Source of the DNA: JAFGXF01 sp963732595
GTDB lineage: Bacteria > Chloroflexota > Anaerolineae > Anaerolineales > Anaerolineaceae
Assembly (NCBI GenBank): GCA_963732595.1
Contig: CAVSZZ010000002.1
Span: 2,170,001-2,234,000, forward strand
Reading direction: 5' to 3'
Length of the DNA: 64,000 bases
How positions within the stretch are numbered: the stretch's first letter is position 1; every line of letters starts with the position of its first letter. The notes beneath the pieces were generated by a model that was given only the letters and a program-made list of their open reading frames with translations, searched no databases and had not been told where the DNA came from. A program made the position numbers and the translations under genes. Shown here piece after piece: positions 1 through 9,136 of this stretch.

Positions 1-189
1 TACGACGCCAATGGCTGGATGTGGTCCGATGCCGGCTGCGATGAGCTCGAGGAAGTGCTCAAGCACCTGCGCAAGTTCCGCTTGATCAGTGCTAAACAGG
101 CGAAAGCGCTCCATCCCATGGATCCGCTGTCCTACAAGGCCGGCACCCTCGCCACCAACCCGGCCGGGTTATATAAACCGAAAGCTTGA
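1..189 (+). CDS. C-terminal end of an unrecognised protein (5' truncated by window edge)
   Basis: An open frame runs from base 1 to a TGA at 187-189 and gives the last 62 residues of a protein. It is charged and soluble in character, with a helical stretch rich in Glu, Leu and Lys (DELEEVLKHLRKF) and a tail ending in LYKPKA. There is no membrane segment and no motif that I recognise, so no function is proposed. The gene is followed at once by an inverted repeat. Codon use matches the neighbouring genes, so the frame is probably real. The start and most of the protein lie outside the window. Confidence 0.6.
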   Translation, partial: YDANGWMWSDAGCDELEEVLKHLRKFRLISAKQAKALHPMDPLSYKAGTLATNPAGLYKPKA

Positions 190-190
190 T

Positions 191-227
191 TATCGTAGGG
201 CGGGATTCATTCCCGCCGCTTTCGATA
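191..227. repeat. REP-like palindrome or terminator hairpin
   Basis: A 7-bp perfect stem, GGCGGGA / TCCCGCC (199-205 and 211-217), encloses the loop TTCAT. Outer bases TATCG / CGATA extend it imperfectly. It lies two bases beyond the stop of the first gene but has no T-run, so it is either a weak terminator or an interspersed repetitive palindrome like those at 15292 and 17433. Confidence 0.55.
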
Positions 228-307
228 GCAATTTATCAATGTAATTGATTGCCACGTCGCTTCCTTTGGAAGCTCCTCGCATTGACAAAACAGAGATAAG
301 GATACCC

Positions 308-631
308 ATGCCTAAACTCAGTCCCCTCTACCAGCGAATTTATGATATCGCCGGCCAGGTACCTTATGGTAAGGTGATCAGCTACGGCCAGATAGCGCGC
401 ATGGCCGGTTGCGGCCCGCGTGTGGTCGGGTATGCCATGGCTGCATTGAAAAGCGGCAGCCACCCCGACATCCCCTGGCAGCGCGTGATCAACAGTCAGG
501 GCAAGGTCAGCGTGCACGGCGATGGCGTGGGCAATGCCATGCAGTTCGAATTATTGAAGGGGGAAGGTGTATCCTTTGATGTGGAAGGCCGGGTCAACGA
601 TCCGACTTGCTGGTGGATGGGGAAGCCTTAG
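308..631 (+). CDS. Alkyltransferase-like protein (ATL), MGMT DNA-binding domain without the acceptor cysteine
   Basis: This 107-residue protein matches the C-terminal DNA-binding domain of O6-alkylguanine-DNA alkyltransferases: VPYGKVISYGQIARMAG forms the recognition helix region and IPWQRVINSQGKVS the active-site loop. In true MGMTs that loop reads PCHRVI. Here Cys is Trp and His is Gln, the hallmark of ATL proteins, which bind O6-alkylguanine without repairing it and hand the lesion to nucleotide excision repair. The ATG at 308 follows an AGATAAGG ribosome site. A longer frame opens at 245 but adds a poorly family-like leader. It converges with the methyltransferase gene to its right. Confidence 0.85.
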   Translation: MPKLSPLYQRIYDIAGQVPYGKVISYGQIARMAGCGPRVVGYAMAALKSGSHPDIPWQRVINSQGKVSVHGDGVGNAMQFELLKGEGVSFDVEGRVNDPTCWWMGKP

Positions 632-642
632 ATCGATCCGGC

Positions 643-1338
643 TCACCAGATCCCGGGAAGCAGACGCCAACGGGTGTGTTGCGTGTATTCCGGGTATCCA
701 TCCAGTTCAGCCTGCAGCATTTTATCTTCGAGGGACGTTCTCAGGACAAAAAGCCCAACGGTGATCACGCCCGGGATCAAGCCCCAGGAGGAGCCCAGCA
801 TCAACGCGGTGGTCAGGTTGAAAAGGCTGGCGCCCAGGTAGCCCGGATGCCGGACGATCCGATAGGGGCCAGCGCTGGCAACCTTCTGACCGCGTTCGGG
901 TTGCAGCCGGGCAGTGACCACGAAGAAGGCATTGGCCCACATGGCCCAGGCGACGATGGCAAAGCCGATGGCCGTGGTACCGGTTGCAATCCACTGCCAG
1001 AGCAAGGGAATTTCTGGCAGCCACCCATACCGGTACTGCAACCCCGAAACGATCCAGATCGCGAGCGGACCATAGCCTGCTGCCAGGCGAACCATGATCT
1101 TATCCCAGGCTTTGACATTCGAACCAAGTTTGGTGCGTTCGATCAACAGGTCCGGATGGCGCGGTGCGACCAGCAGGGCTGTGGCGATATCGAACAGGAG
1201 ATAGAGGGCCAGGTAAACCCAAGCCATGAGCCATTGAATCGTACCGGCTGACAGGAACAGGATGACGCCGAACATGGCTTTTGAGAGAACAGCCTTGATG
1301 ATCCAAGAAAGAATGATCTTGCTAACTGATTGATTCAT
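643..1338 (-). CDS. Isoprenylcysteine carboxyl methyltransferase / phospholipid methyltransferase-like membrane protein
   Basis: This 231-residue integral membrane protein has about five hydrophobic segments. The C-terminal half carries the ICMT/PEMT signature GPYRIVRHPGYLG followed by EDKMLQAELDGYPEYTQ, the residues that bind S-adenosylmethionine in this superfamily, and ends in the usual RWRLLPGIW-like tail. Bacterial members methylate unknown small or lipid substrates, so the exact reaction cannot be read from sequence. The gene stands alone between two plus-strand units and has a 128-bp upstream region that it shares divergently with the ABC exporter. The start at 1338 gives a typical short cytoplasmic N-terminus. 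Confidence 0.8.
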   Translation of the reverse strand: MNQSVSKIILSWIIKAVLSKAMFGVILFLSAGTIQWLMAWVYLALYLLFDIATALLVAPRHPDLLIERTKLGSNVKAWDKIMVRLAAGYGPLAIWIVSGLQYRYGWLPEIPLLWQWIATGTTAIGFAIVAWAMWANAFFVVTARLQPERGQKVASAGPYRIVRHPGYLGASLFNLTTALMLGSSWGLIPGVITVGLFVLRTSLEDKMLQAELDGYPEYTQHTRWRLLPGIW

Positions 1339-1466
1339 GTTCTGTTATCGCCTTTCGCACTGTAAGTTGTCATCCAAAGGAGTTTAGGCACTTTGGTATT
1401 CTGATCCCTCAGCGGATGATATTCACGGATTATATCGCACTCACAATCTGGTGATCTCCACGATTT

Positions 1467-3344
1467 ATGGATACCCTGACGTATAATTACCCTGCCGTTA
1501 TGAAACCACATTATCTATGGGAGATGCGCGCCTACTATCGACAGGTGGGCGGGGAGGTGCTGCTTGGCTCGCTTTGCGGGGTGGTGGCGAATGCTGCCGC
1601 CTCCCTCCCGGCGATCCTGCTCGGCAAGGCCATCGATACCGTCCTGGCTTTCGACAAGGGCCAGGCGGACCTGAAAATGGTCACGCTGTCAGCCCTGGCA
1701 TTCCTGGGCGGCTCCCTCTTAACCGAACTGCCGCGCATCGGGCGCCGCTGGTGGGTGCGCACGGCTGCTGCCCGCATCCGTTCCAACTTGCGGGCGGACC
1801 TCATGCGCGGCATACTCGGCCTCCCCATGGAAAAACTGCATGGCATGGCAGTTGGCGACCTGATGGCCCGGGTGATCGGCGATGTGGACGTGGTTGGCCA
1901 GGCTATTCGCATGTTCATGGTGGATGTTTGGGATACCGTTTTATTTTCCATCACCTTGATCGTCACGATGGCGATCTATGATCCGAGTCTGACACTGCTG
2001 GCGCTGGCACCGGCACCTTTCGCGCTGCTCTTATCGCAACTGGTCGGGAACCGGGTTAGACGACGCACCGGCGCAGCCCGGGCTGCCAATTCGCGGTTGA
2101 CGGCTGCATTGCAGGAGAACCTGGCGGGCATTCGGGTGTTGCGTCTTTTCGGGCGCAGCCAGGCATCCCTGGACCAGATCCGTGACCTGTCTCAGCGTCA
2201 GCAGGATGCCAACCTGGCGGTCGTCCGCTTGAGAGATGGCATGGCGCCGGTGTATACCACGCTGCTCCTGGTCGGGATCGGTCTGATCATCGCTGTGGGC
2301 GGTAAACAGGTCATTGCCGGTATGATGACGGTCGGGTCGTTCGTCGCCTTCACCCAGATGTTCCTGCGTTTTTCAAGTCGCAGCAATCGACTGCCCCGTC
2401 TGGTTAATAATATCCAGAGCGGGGCGGCTGCGTACGATCGTTTAAGACCCTGGTTGGCCGAGGCATTACCCGTCCAGGATGAACCGAAAAATGCTTCTTT
2501 CGATCCCTGGCGTATCATGGACGAGGATGCGCCGCCGGCTCCCGAACCAATCCTGATCCACCAGGCGCCCGCCATCTCGCTCCGGAATGTCAGTTTTTAC
2601 TACCCTCATACCCATAACCCGATCTTGAGGGGGATCGACCTGGAGGTTGCGGCGGGGGAATTCGTCGCGGTGACCGGACCGGTCGGTTGTGGCAAGTCTG
2701 CCCTGATGCATATTATCCTGGGGGATTACCCGGTTCGTCGTGGGGTGGTGTACTGGGGCAACCGAGACATTCAGAGTATCCCGATGGATGAACGGGCGGC
2801 GCGCATTGGATACCTGGCGCAAGATGCCTATCTGTTCTCGGGCAGCGTTGCCGAAAATATCGCTTTCGATCGTACCCAGATGAATATTCAAGCCAGCGTC
2901 CGGCGGGTAGCACTGGAACAGGACCTGGAGACCTTCCCACAGGGGATCGACACGGAGATCGGCGAGCAGGGCATGCGTGTTTCAGGAGGCCAACGTCAGC
3001 GCATCGCCCTGGCGCGCGCGCTGGCTGCGTCACCTTTTGCGCGGCCTGATCTGCTCCTCCTGGATGACCCCTTTTCAGCCGTCGACCTGCAAACGGAGCA
3101 GCAGATCATACGCGCCCTCCGCCTGGCCTATGGACCTCGGGCTCCGGTCGAGAAACGCGCCACCATCATCCTGGCTTCACACCGCCTGTTGACTTTTCCA
3201 CTGGCTGACCGGGTGGTCGTGTTGAATAATGGACGTATCGTCGAAACGGGCAGGCATGGGGAATTACTCGCAGCGGGCGGGTTGTATGCCCAGATCTTCA
3301 ATGCCCAGAGCCGGGTTTCAAAGCCTGTGAGGAATAAAGCATGA
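1467..3344 (+). CDS. ABC exporter subunit with degenerate catalytic site (TMD-NBD fusion)
   Basis: This 625-residue half-transporter has six N-terminal membrane segments (roughly residues 30-330) and an ATPase domain. The Walker A GPVGCGKSA lies near residue 404, a canonical signature VSGGQRQRIALARAL near 505, Walker B LLLLDDPFSAVD near 529 and the switch His in ASHRL. The residue after Walker B is Asp, not the catalytic Glu, so this subunit supplies the degenerate site. It overlaps the next gene by 4 bp (ATGA), as expected for an obligate heterodimer. The family exports drugs, lipids or peptides; the substrate is unknown. A possible later start is the ATG at 1500. Confidence 0.9.
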   Translation: MDTLTYNYPAVMKPHYLWEMRAYYRQVGGEVLLGSLCGVVANAAASLPAILLGKAIDTVLAFDKGQADLKMVTLSALAFLGGSLLTELPRIGRRWWVRTAAARIRSNLRADLMRGILGLPMEKLHGMAVGDLMARVIGDVDVVGQAIRMFMVDVWDTVLFSITLIVTMAIYDPSLTLLALAPAPFALLLSQLVGNRVRRRTGAARAANSRLTAALQENLAGIRVLRLFGRSQASLDQIRDLSQRQQDANLAVVRLRDGMAPVYTTLLLVGIGLIIAVGGKQVIAGMMTVGSFVAFTQMFLRFSSRSNRLPRLVNNIQSGAAAYDRLRPWLAEALPVQDEPKNASFDPWRIMDEDAPPAPEPILIHQAPAISLRNVSFYYPHTHNPILRGIDLEVAAGEFVAVTGPVGCGKSALMHIILGDYPVRRGVVYWGNRDIQSIPMDERAARIGYLAQDAYLFSGSVAENIAFDRTQMNIQASVRRVALEQDLETFPQGIDTEIGEQGMRVSGGQRQRIALARALAASPFARPDLLLLDDPFSAVDLQTEQQIIRALRLAYGPRAPVEKRATIILASHRLLTFPLADRVVVLNNGRIVETGRHGELLAAGGLYAQIFNAQSRVSKPVRNKA

Positions 3345-5128
3345 GCGCCCCGGCAGTTCAGCGCCAGTACCTGGTCGAGTTGGTTAAACCGCATGGGCGA
3401 ATACTCATGATCATCGGCGGGATCCTGATCGCCGGGGCACTTTGTGAACTCATTCCGCCGCTGGTCATTCAGCGGGTGATCGATGAGCATCTCACAACCG
3501 GCCAACCGGACGGCCTGGTCTCACTGGCTTTGATCTATCTCGGCGTCGTCGGCCTGATCCAGGTCCTCGGTTTTGCCGGCAGCTATCTCACGGCCAAAAC
3601 CGCCCAGTCAGCTTTGCGCGATCTGCGCGTCAGATTGTTCGACCATTTTCAAAAACTACCCGTGAGTTATTTCGACCGGACCCCGTTGGGGGACACCCTC
3701 TCGCGTTGCACCGCGGATGTGGACACCATCGATACGCTGTTCTCTTCGGGTGTTTCGATGCTCGTCACCGATATGATCCGGCTGGTCACACTCGGCACGG
3801 CCATGATCGTCCTCAGCCCGCAGCTCAGCCTGGTGTCGGCCCTGACCATCCCGGGGTTGGTATGGGTGACGAATGCCTTCCGTAAACGCATCCGGGAAGC
3901 GGAGCGCAACAACCGGCTCGCCGTCAGCCTGATGAACACCCAGCTTCAAGAGACACTGGTCGGTATGGCGATCATCAAGGTCTATGACCGCTCGGCTGCA
4001 TTTGTGAGGCGCTTTCGTTCCGCCCTGAAACAGGCTTTGAATGCTGCCAACGAGACCTCCCGTTATGCGTCGGTCTATACCCCCATCATGGATGTCCTGA
4101 TGGCGGTGGTCATCACGCTGCTGATCGGCAGTGGCGCACGCTCCTTCTTCGCGGATTGGCAGATCTCGCTGGGTACGTTGACTGCCTTTATTCTTCTATA
4201 TCAACGCTTCTTCGATCCGATCACCGAGCTGGGCGAGGAATGGCAAACGGTTCAAAGCGCGCTTTCCGGTGTGGAGCGAATTTTCGAGGTGCTTCAGACG
4301 CCCGTTGAGGAAAGATCGGTGAGTCATATCACGGCTGCAGCCACCGGCAGCATTGAAGTCGATCACGTCAGCTTCGGTTACCAGGAAGGACGCCCGGTTG
4401 TGCGGGATGTGTCTTTCAAGGTGAACTCGGGTGAGCATGTCGCCCTGGTTGGTAGGACCGGCGCCGGCAAGAGCAGTATCCTGCACCTGTTGGCGGGATT
4501 GTATTCACCCTGGCAGGGACGGGTGCGGGTGGCCGGGGTCGACCCGCGCTCCATTGAAGAAGGTGACAGGCGGCGGATCGTGGGTATCGTCCCTCAGGTG
4601 GTCCAGCTCTTCTCGGGGACCGTAAAAGAGAACCTGACGCTGGGGGATGATGCGGTGCCTTTTGACGCCATCCGCCTGGCAGCGCGCATCAGCGGAGCCG
4701 AGGATTTCATTGAGGACCTGCCCCAGGAATACGCCACCAGCATCGGCAACCTGAGCGGCAGTGGGGTGGAATTGTCTGCAGGCCAGCGACAGCTGCTCTC
4801 CCTGGCGCGTACGCTGGTCTGGGCTCCTCCCGTTCTCCTGTTCGACGAGGCCACCTCCGCAGTGGACAGCGCCAGCGAAGCGCGTTTCCGGCAGGCACTC
4901 CTCAAACAATCCGGCCGCTGTGCCATCCTGACCGTCGCCCACCGCTTGTCCACTGCCCGGGAGGCCGACAGGATCCTGGTGATGGAAAATGGGCGCATCG
5001 TTGAACAGGGAACACCACAGGATCTGGTTCAAAAAGGAGGACGATTTGCAGCCCTCCTGGAATTGGAAGCAGCCGGCTGGGATTGGCGCTCCGATGTGGG
5101 GGAGGGAATTTCCCAGTCGGATGATTAA
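3341..5128 (+). CDS. ABC exporter subunit with intact catalytic glutamate (TMD-NBD fusion)
   Basis: This 595-residue partner of the preceding half-transporter has six membrane helices in its first 310 residues. The ATPase domain has Walker A GRTGAGKSS near residue 372, signature LSAGQRQLLSLARTL near 476, Walker B VLLFDEATSAVD near 500 with the catalytic Glu, and the switch His in VAHRLS. Its signature motif is the non-canonical one (LSAGQ), while its partner has VSGGQ. One consensus and one degenerate ATP site would therefore form in the dimer, the arrangement known for TM287/288 and BmrCD. Translation is coupled to the upstream gene by the ATGA overlap. Confidence 0.92.
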   Translation: MSAPAVQRQYLVELVKPHGRILMIIGGILIAGALCELIPPLVIQRVIDEHLTTGQPDGLVSLALIYLGVVGLIQVLGFAGSYLTAKTAQSALRDLRVRLFDHFQKLPVSYFDRTPLGDTLSRCTADVDTIDTLFSSGVSMLVTDMIRLVTLGTAMIVLSPQLSLVSALTIPGLVWVTNAFRKRIREAERNNRLAVSLMNTQLQETLVGMAIIKVYDRSAAFVRRFRSALKQALNAANETSRYASVYTPIMDVLMAVVITLLIGSGARSFFADWQISLGTLTAFILLYQRFFDPITELGEEWQTVQSALSGVERIFEVLQTPVEERSVSHITAAATGSIEVDHVSFGYQEGRPVVRDVSFKVNSGEHVALVGRTGAGKSSILHLLAGLYSPWQGRVRVAGVDPRSIEEGDRRRIVGIVPQVVQLFSGTVKENLTLGDDAVPFDAIRLAARISGAEDFIEDLPQEYATSIGNLSGSGVELSAGQRQLLSLARTLVWAPPVLLFDEATSAVDSASEARFRQALLKQSGRCAILTVAHRLSTAREADRILVMENGRIVEQGTPQDLVQKGGRFAALLELEAAGWDWRSDVGEGISQSDD

Positions 5129-5165
5129 ATTGAATTAGCTCGGTGAAATGCGGGGGAGCGATCGG

Positions 5166-6104
5166 TCACTTTCGCTTGACGGTCAATAATAGAATTGCCA
5201 GCAGAACACACACCCCGACGATGATCATCCCGGTCAGGCGCATGGGCGAGAGGGGCACGGGCGGTGTTTGGCCGGGGGTTGGCGTTGGTGTGAGCTCCTG
5301 TGTGGGGGTGATGGTGATCGTGGAGATCGGGGTGGGCTCCGTGGTCGGGGTGGGTGTCACTGCTGCGCGGATCAGCAGCGTTTGGCCGGCGTAGATCTGG
5401 TCCGGGTTGATGTTGTTGAGCGTCGCCAGATCGTCGACTGAGAGGCCATAGGCACCCGCAATGCCGATCAGGGATTGGCCGAACCCGACGATATGGTAGA
5501 CGGCGCCATCCGGCAAGGGTGTGGAAACAAAGATCGGTTCGAAAGCGAGTGTTGAAGCGACGCCAGGTGTGGCCATGGCATCCGGGGTCCAGGTGGCGTG
5601 GGTGGGCAGGGGATAAGCGCCTGTCGGCCAGCCGGCATCCAGCGTGATGTAGACCCGGCCGCCGCCCACCGAAACACCTGCGCCGACATCCAGGTACTGG
5701 GGATTGACCATCGTATTCATGTGCAGATCATCCGCCCAGTATTCAAAGATGATCGTGCTGAGTGCGCCATCAAATCCCAGGGTGAAGACCGCAATGTTCT
5801 CCGAAACCCGCCCGCCGTAACCGGCAGCCAGGGCCCGTTCGTTGGCCGTGTTGCCTCCCGGGCCGTAGTGGGTCATGGTCTGGATGGATGCCTGGTAATC
5901 GCTATGCCCTTGGGCGGAGGCCATCAAACTGCCATTGATGTTGAAAGCCGGCAGGCCAAATTGCGCACGCAAAGCATTGACCGCGCCGATCAGGTCATAG
6001 GCGTTAAACGGCACGGATTGCGCTTCAACTTCGCGATCCATGGGGAGCTGGACCATCAAAAGGAAAAGAACCAGCAGGATGGAGAACAGGCGGCGAAGAT
6101 ACAT
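5166..6104 (-). CDS. Secreted CAP (SCP)-domain protein with LysM and C-terminal membrane anchor
   Basis: This 312-residue protein has an N-terminal signal peptide (about residues 1-28), then a bacterial CAP/SCP domain (about 35-165) recognised by MTHYGPGGNTANERALAAGY and SENIAVF. A LysM peptidoglycan-binding module (about 205-246, YHIVGFGQSLIGIAGAYGLS) follows, then a Thr/Pro-rich linker and a final transmembrane segment with a KRK tail. It would sit outside the membrane, tethered at its C-terminus and touching the wall through LysM. The biochemical role of bacterial CAP domains is unsettled. It is divergent from the propeller lipoprotein gene and ends only 37 bp from the ABC exporter stop. 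Confidence 0.88.
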   Translation of the reverse strand: MYLRRLFSILLVLFLLMVQLPMDREVEAQSVPFNAYDLIGAVNALRAQFGLPAFNINGSLMASAQGHSDYQASIQTMTHYGPGGNTANERALAAGYGGRVSENIAVFTLGFDGALSTIIFEYWADDLHMNTMVNPQYLDVGAGVSVGGGRVYITLDAGWPTGAYPLPTHATWTPDAMATPGVASTLAFEPIFVSTPLPDGAVYHIVGFGQSLIGIAGAYGLSVDDLATLNNINPDQIYAGQTLLIRAAVTPTPTTEPTPISTITITPTQELTPTPTPGQTPPVPLSPMRLTGMIIVGVCVLLAILLLTVKRK

Positions 6105-6207
6105 GCCAGTATTATAAAGCCTGAACCACTTCTACCTGATGATCAGCCTGCGGTCATATAAATCAAGAGTTCATTTGGTAAAATCAGTCATGATCGGGAG
6201 GTATTGG

Positions 6208-7113
6208 ATGAGAAGGAAACAAAAACTGGGTTGGGTTTGCATTTTACTCCTGGTAATCCTGCCTGCGTGCAACGAAAGCGTCCTGCAAACGGAGGTGCCC
6301 ATCGAGAACGGGCGCATCGTATTCTATTCCGGTAGAAATGGAAACGATGATATCTTCAGTATGGCAGCTGATGGCAGCGATCTGTTACAACTAACCGATA
6401 ATCCGGCTGAAGATATTTGCCCGGCATTTTCGCCGGATGGCAGCAGGATCGTATTCAGTTCCACTCGCGATGGCAATTATGAACTGTATATAATGAACAG
6501 CGATGGCAGCCATCCAGCACGGCTGACCGATACCCCCCTGGATGAGATCCAGGCTGTGTTTTCTCCGGATGGTCAATGGATTGCTTTCAGCGCGTATACA
6601 CCCGGAAATTGGACGAGTTCAGAGATCCATATCATGACGATCAATGGGGATGATATCCAACGGTTGACCGACACGCCCGGCGAGGATGCGCGGCCGGATT
6701 TTTCACCGGATGGGTCGCGAATATTCTTCAGCTCGAGACGGGATGGGAATTATGAAATTTATGTCATGGACGCGGATGGAGCAAATCAGGTCCGATTGAC
6801 AAACAGTGAGATTCATGAAATCTTTCCACAGGTGTCCCCGGATGGAAAGAAGATCGTTTATGCTGCTGTGCAGATGTCAGTCTCAAACCAAATCCATGTC
6901 ATGAATTCGGATGGCAGCGGGGATGTGTTCCTGGATCAACCGGGCAGGGTCAATGAAGGGGCAAACTGGTCACCTGATGGAAAAATGATCGTGTTTCAAA
7001 GCGACCGCGACGGAAACTATGAAATCTATATTATGAATGCAGACGGTACAAATCCAAGGCGGTTAACCCAGGAGAGTACCTGGGATGGTTGGCCGGATTG
7101 GGGAACAAAATAG
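6208..7113 (+). CDS. TolB-like PD40 beta-propeller lipoprotein
   Basis: This 301-residue protein starts with a lipoprotein signal ending in VILPAC, so it should be exported and lipidated. The rest is a chain of about six PD40/WD40-like blades repeating the pattern SPDG..I.FSS.RDGNYEIYIMN.DG....LT, as in the C-terminal propeller of TolB. I chose the ATG at 6208 because GGGAGG lies seven bases upstream and the signal peptide begins there; an in-frame ATG at 6139 would add a useless leader. No Tol-Pal partners are nearby, so the role is probably ligand or protein binding at the cell surface. Confidence 0.85.
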   Translation: MRRKQKLGWVCILLLVILPACNESVLQTEVPIENGRIVFYSGRNGNDDIFSMAADGSDLLQLTDNPAEDICPAFSPDGSRIVFSSTRDGNYELYIMNSDGSHPARLTDTPLDEIQAVFSPDGQWIAFSAYTPGNWTSSEIHIMTINGDDIQRLTDTPGEDARPDFSPDGSRIFFSSRRDGNYEIYVMDADGANQVRLTNSEIHEIFPQVSPDGKKIVYAAVQMSVSNQIHVMNSDGSGDVFLDQPGRVNEGANWSPDGKMIVFQSDRDGNYEIYIMNADGTNPRRLTQESTWDGWPDWGTK

Positions 7114-7139
7114 ATCTGAGCGCTTTGGAGGATACTACC

Positions 7140-8021
7140 GTGACGCAAGATGTCCTGTTCATAACCGTGGTGGATTCTCCCGAGAGTATTATCCCGGCGA
7201 AAAGGATGATTGCCAGCCTGCGGGAGTTCGGGGGTGAGTTGAAAGATGCGCCTGTCGTGATATACGATGCAGGGGATGACAGTAATCGCCTGGATCAATG
7301 GGCAGGCGCGGGTATTGAGTTCCGGTCACTTGAACTATCCGAGCGGATTCGCCATTACTGGTTGTCAGAGAAGGTCGCAGCCATGGCACAGGCAGAGCAG
7401 GAATACGGCAAACCGGGGCGAACGATCACCTGGATTGACGCGGCCTGTTTGATCCTGGATCCACCCATGCTCTACCGGTTGGATGACGTCAGCAAGGCAG
7501 CTTTCCGACCGGTGCATATCCGCAACGTCGGTCTGGCGCTCGAGGATGAGCTGGATGATTATTGGCGTCGAATTTATCAAGCAGTTGGGATTGACGATAT
7601 CGTGCTGCCGGTCGATTCCTTTGTGGATGGCCAACGATTGCGTGCCTATTTCAACACCCATGCATTTTCCATCAATTCCGATCAGGGATTGATGCAACAC
7701 TGGCTTGAGCTCTTTGTGCAGCTGGTGACAGATGACAATTTCCAATCCGGTCCCTGTTCAGAACAAAGACATCGGATCTTCCTTTTTCAGGCTGTGTTGA
7801 GTGCGCTGGTTGTCAAAGAACTGCCGGACGGGGGAATCCGTGTGTTACCGGATACTTATAATTACCCGTACAATCTTCAGGTAAAGGTGCCACCCGACAA
7901 ACGTGCATCATCACTGGCCGGGCTGGTGTCGCTGACTTATGAAGGTCGAGATCTGAAACCTGACTCTGCAGAGGATATCGCCATACCTGAGCCATATTAT
8001 TCTTTCCTGAAACAACATTAA
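7140..8021 (+). CDS. Unrecognised cytoplasmic protein, possibly GT-A-like
   Basis: This 293-residue protein has no signal peptide or membrane segment. Its first 130 residues alternate beta and helix (VLFITVVDSP, APVVIYDAG, TITWIDAACLIL), which resembles a nucleotide-sugar transferase (GT-A) fold, but no DxD motif is clear; the closest candidate is WIDAA. I chose the GTG at 7140 since GGAGG lies eight bases upstream; an in-frame start at 7089 would overlap the preceding gene. It follows the propeller lipoprotein by 26 bp on the same strand and may be co-transcribed with it. Function is not assigned. Confidence 0.6.
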   Translation: MTQDVLFITVVDSPESIIPAKRMIASLREFGGELKDAPVVIYDAGDDSNRLDQWAGAGIEFRSLELSERIRHYWLSEKVAAMAQAEQEYGKPGRTITWIDAACLILDPPMLYRLDDVSKAAFRPVHIRNVGLALEDELDDYWRRIYQAVGIDDIVLPVDSFVDGQRLRAYFNTHAFSINSDQGLMQHWLELFVQLVTDDNFQSGPCSEQRHRIFLFQAVLSALVVKELPDGGIRVLPDTYNYPYNLQVKVPPDKRASSLAGLVSLTYEGRDLKPDSAEDIAIPEPYYSFLKQH

Positions 8022-8077
8022 TACTGAAAATATTATCCCCATCTGGTAAACTTCACTAGAATTCCTTCCAAATACAT

Positions 8078-9136
8078 ATGACCCAAGTAGAATTGATTTC
8101 CCAGTCTCCCCATCGCCGGTACAATCCCCTGACCGGTGACTGGGTATTGGTTTCCCCCCAGCGCAGCCAGCGTCCCTGGCTCGGCCAGGTGGAAAAAACG
8201 CCGCGGGTGGACCTGCCGGAATACGATCCCGATTGTTATCTCTGCCCGGGAAACAAGCGGGCATCCGGTGAGACCAATCCGGCTTATGCGGGAACGTTCT
8301 CTTTTACCAACGATTTTTCAGCCCTGCTGCCGGATACTCGGGCAGGCTCGGAAACCACCCACCCTTTATTCAAACTGGAGTCTGAGCGGGGGCTCTGCCG
8401 GGTGGTGTGTTTCTCGCCCCGGCATGACTTGACTCTGCCCGAGATGGACCTGGCTGCCGTTGAGCAGGTGGTGGATACCTGGGTGCGGGAGTCGGTCGAC
8501 CTGGGACAGCGCTCGGGTATACATTACGTGCAGGTATTTGAGAATAAAGGCGCCATGATGGGCTGTTCCAACCCGCACCCGCACAGCCAGATCTGGGCGA
8601 CCGGGCATTTCCCCACCGAGCCGGGACGTGAGCTGCTCACCCAGGCCGCTTACCTCTCTGACCACAACTCCCCGCTATTTCTGGATTACCTGGCGGAGGA
8701 GCAACGACGCGGTGAACGGATCATTTGCAGCAATGACCACTTCAGTGCGCTGGTACCGTTCTGGGCGGTCTGGCCGTTCGAGACGTTGGTCATCGCCCAC
8801 CGTCCAGCTGCCCGGCTGGAGGACCTATCCGCAGCGGAGGTATCTGACCTGGCGGATATCTTGAAACGTATCACCACGCGCTATGACAACCTGTTCGAGG
8901 TCGCCTTCCCTTATTCGATGGGATTCCACCAGGCGCCCCAGGATGGTGCCCCGCACCCGGAATGGGTGCTGCATGCCCACTTTTACCCGCCCCTTTTACG
9001 TTCGGCCACGGTTCGCAAGTTCATGGTGGGATACGAGATGCTGGCCATGCCGCAGCGGGACATCACACCCGAAGCCGCAGCAACCCAGTTGCGGGAGGGA
9101 TCCGAGATCCATTATCGGAACAGGACCCCGGCATGA
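8078..9136 (+). CDS. galT: Galactose-1-phosphate uridylyltransferase
   Basis: This 352-residue enzyme of the Leloir pathway exchanges galactose-1-phosphate and UDP-glucose for glucose-1-phosphate and UDP-galactose. The N-terminus has the family opening RRYNPLTGDWVLVSPQR. The zinc-binding CYLCPG is near residue 50. The catalytic HIT-like motif is SNPHPHSQIWA near residue 165, where the second His is the uridylylated nucleophile. A second HIT-like half follows (MGFHQAPQDG and LHAHFYPP). Length is typical. It overlaps galK by four bases (ATGA), so the two are translationally coupled. galE and galM are not in this window. Confidence 0.95.
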   Translation: MTQVELISQSPHRRYNPLTGDWVLVSPQRSQRPWLGQVEKTPRVDLPEYDPDCYLCPGNKRASGETNPAYAGTFSFTNDFSALLPDTRAGSETTHPLFKLESERGLCRVVCFSPRHDLTLPEMDLAAVEQVVDTWVRESVDLGQRSGIHYVQVFENKGAMMGCSNPHPHSQIWATGHFPTEPGRELLTQAAYLSDHNSPLFLDYLAEEQRRGERIICSNDHFSALVPFWAVWPFETLVIAHRPAARLEDLSAAEVSDLADILKRITTRYDNLFEVAFPYSMGFHQAPQDGAPHPEWVLHAHFYPPLLRSATVRKFMVGYEMLAMPQRDITPEAAATQLREGSEIHYRNRTPA

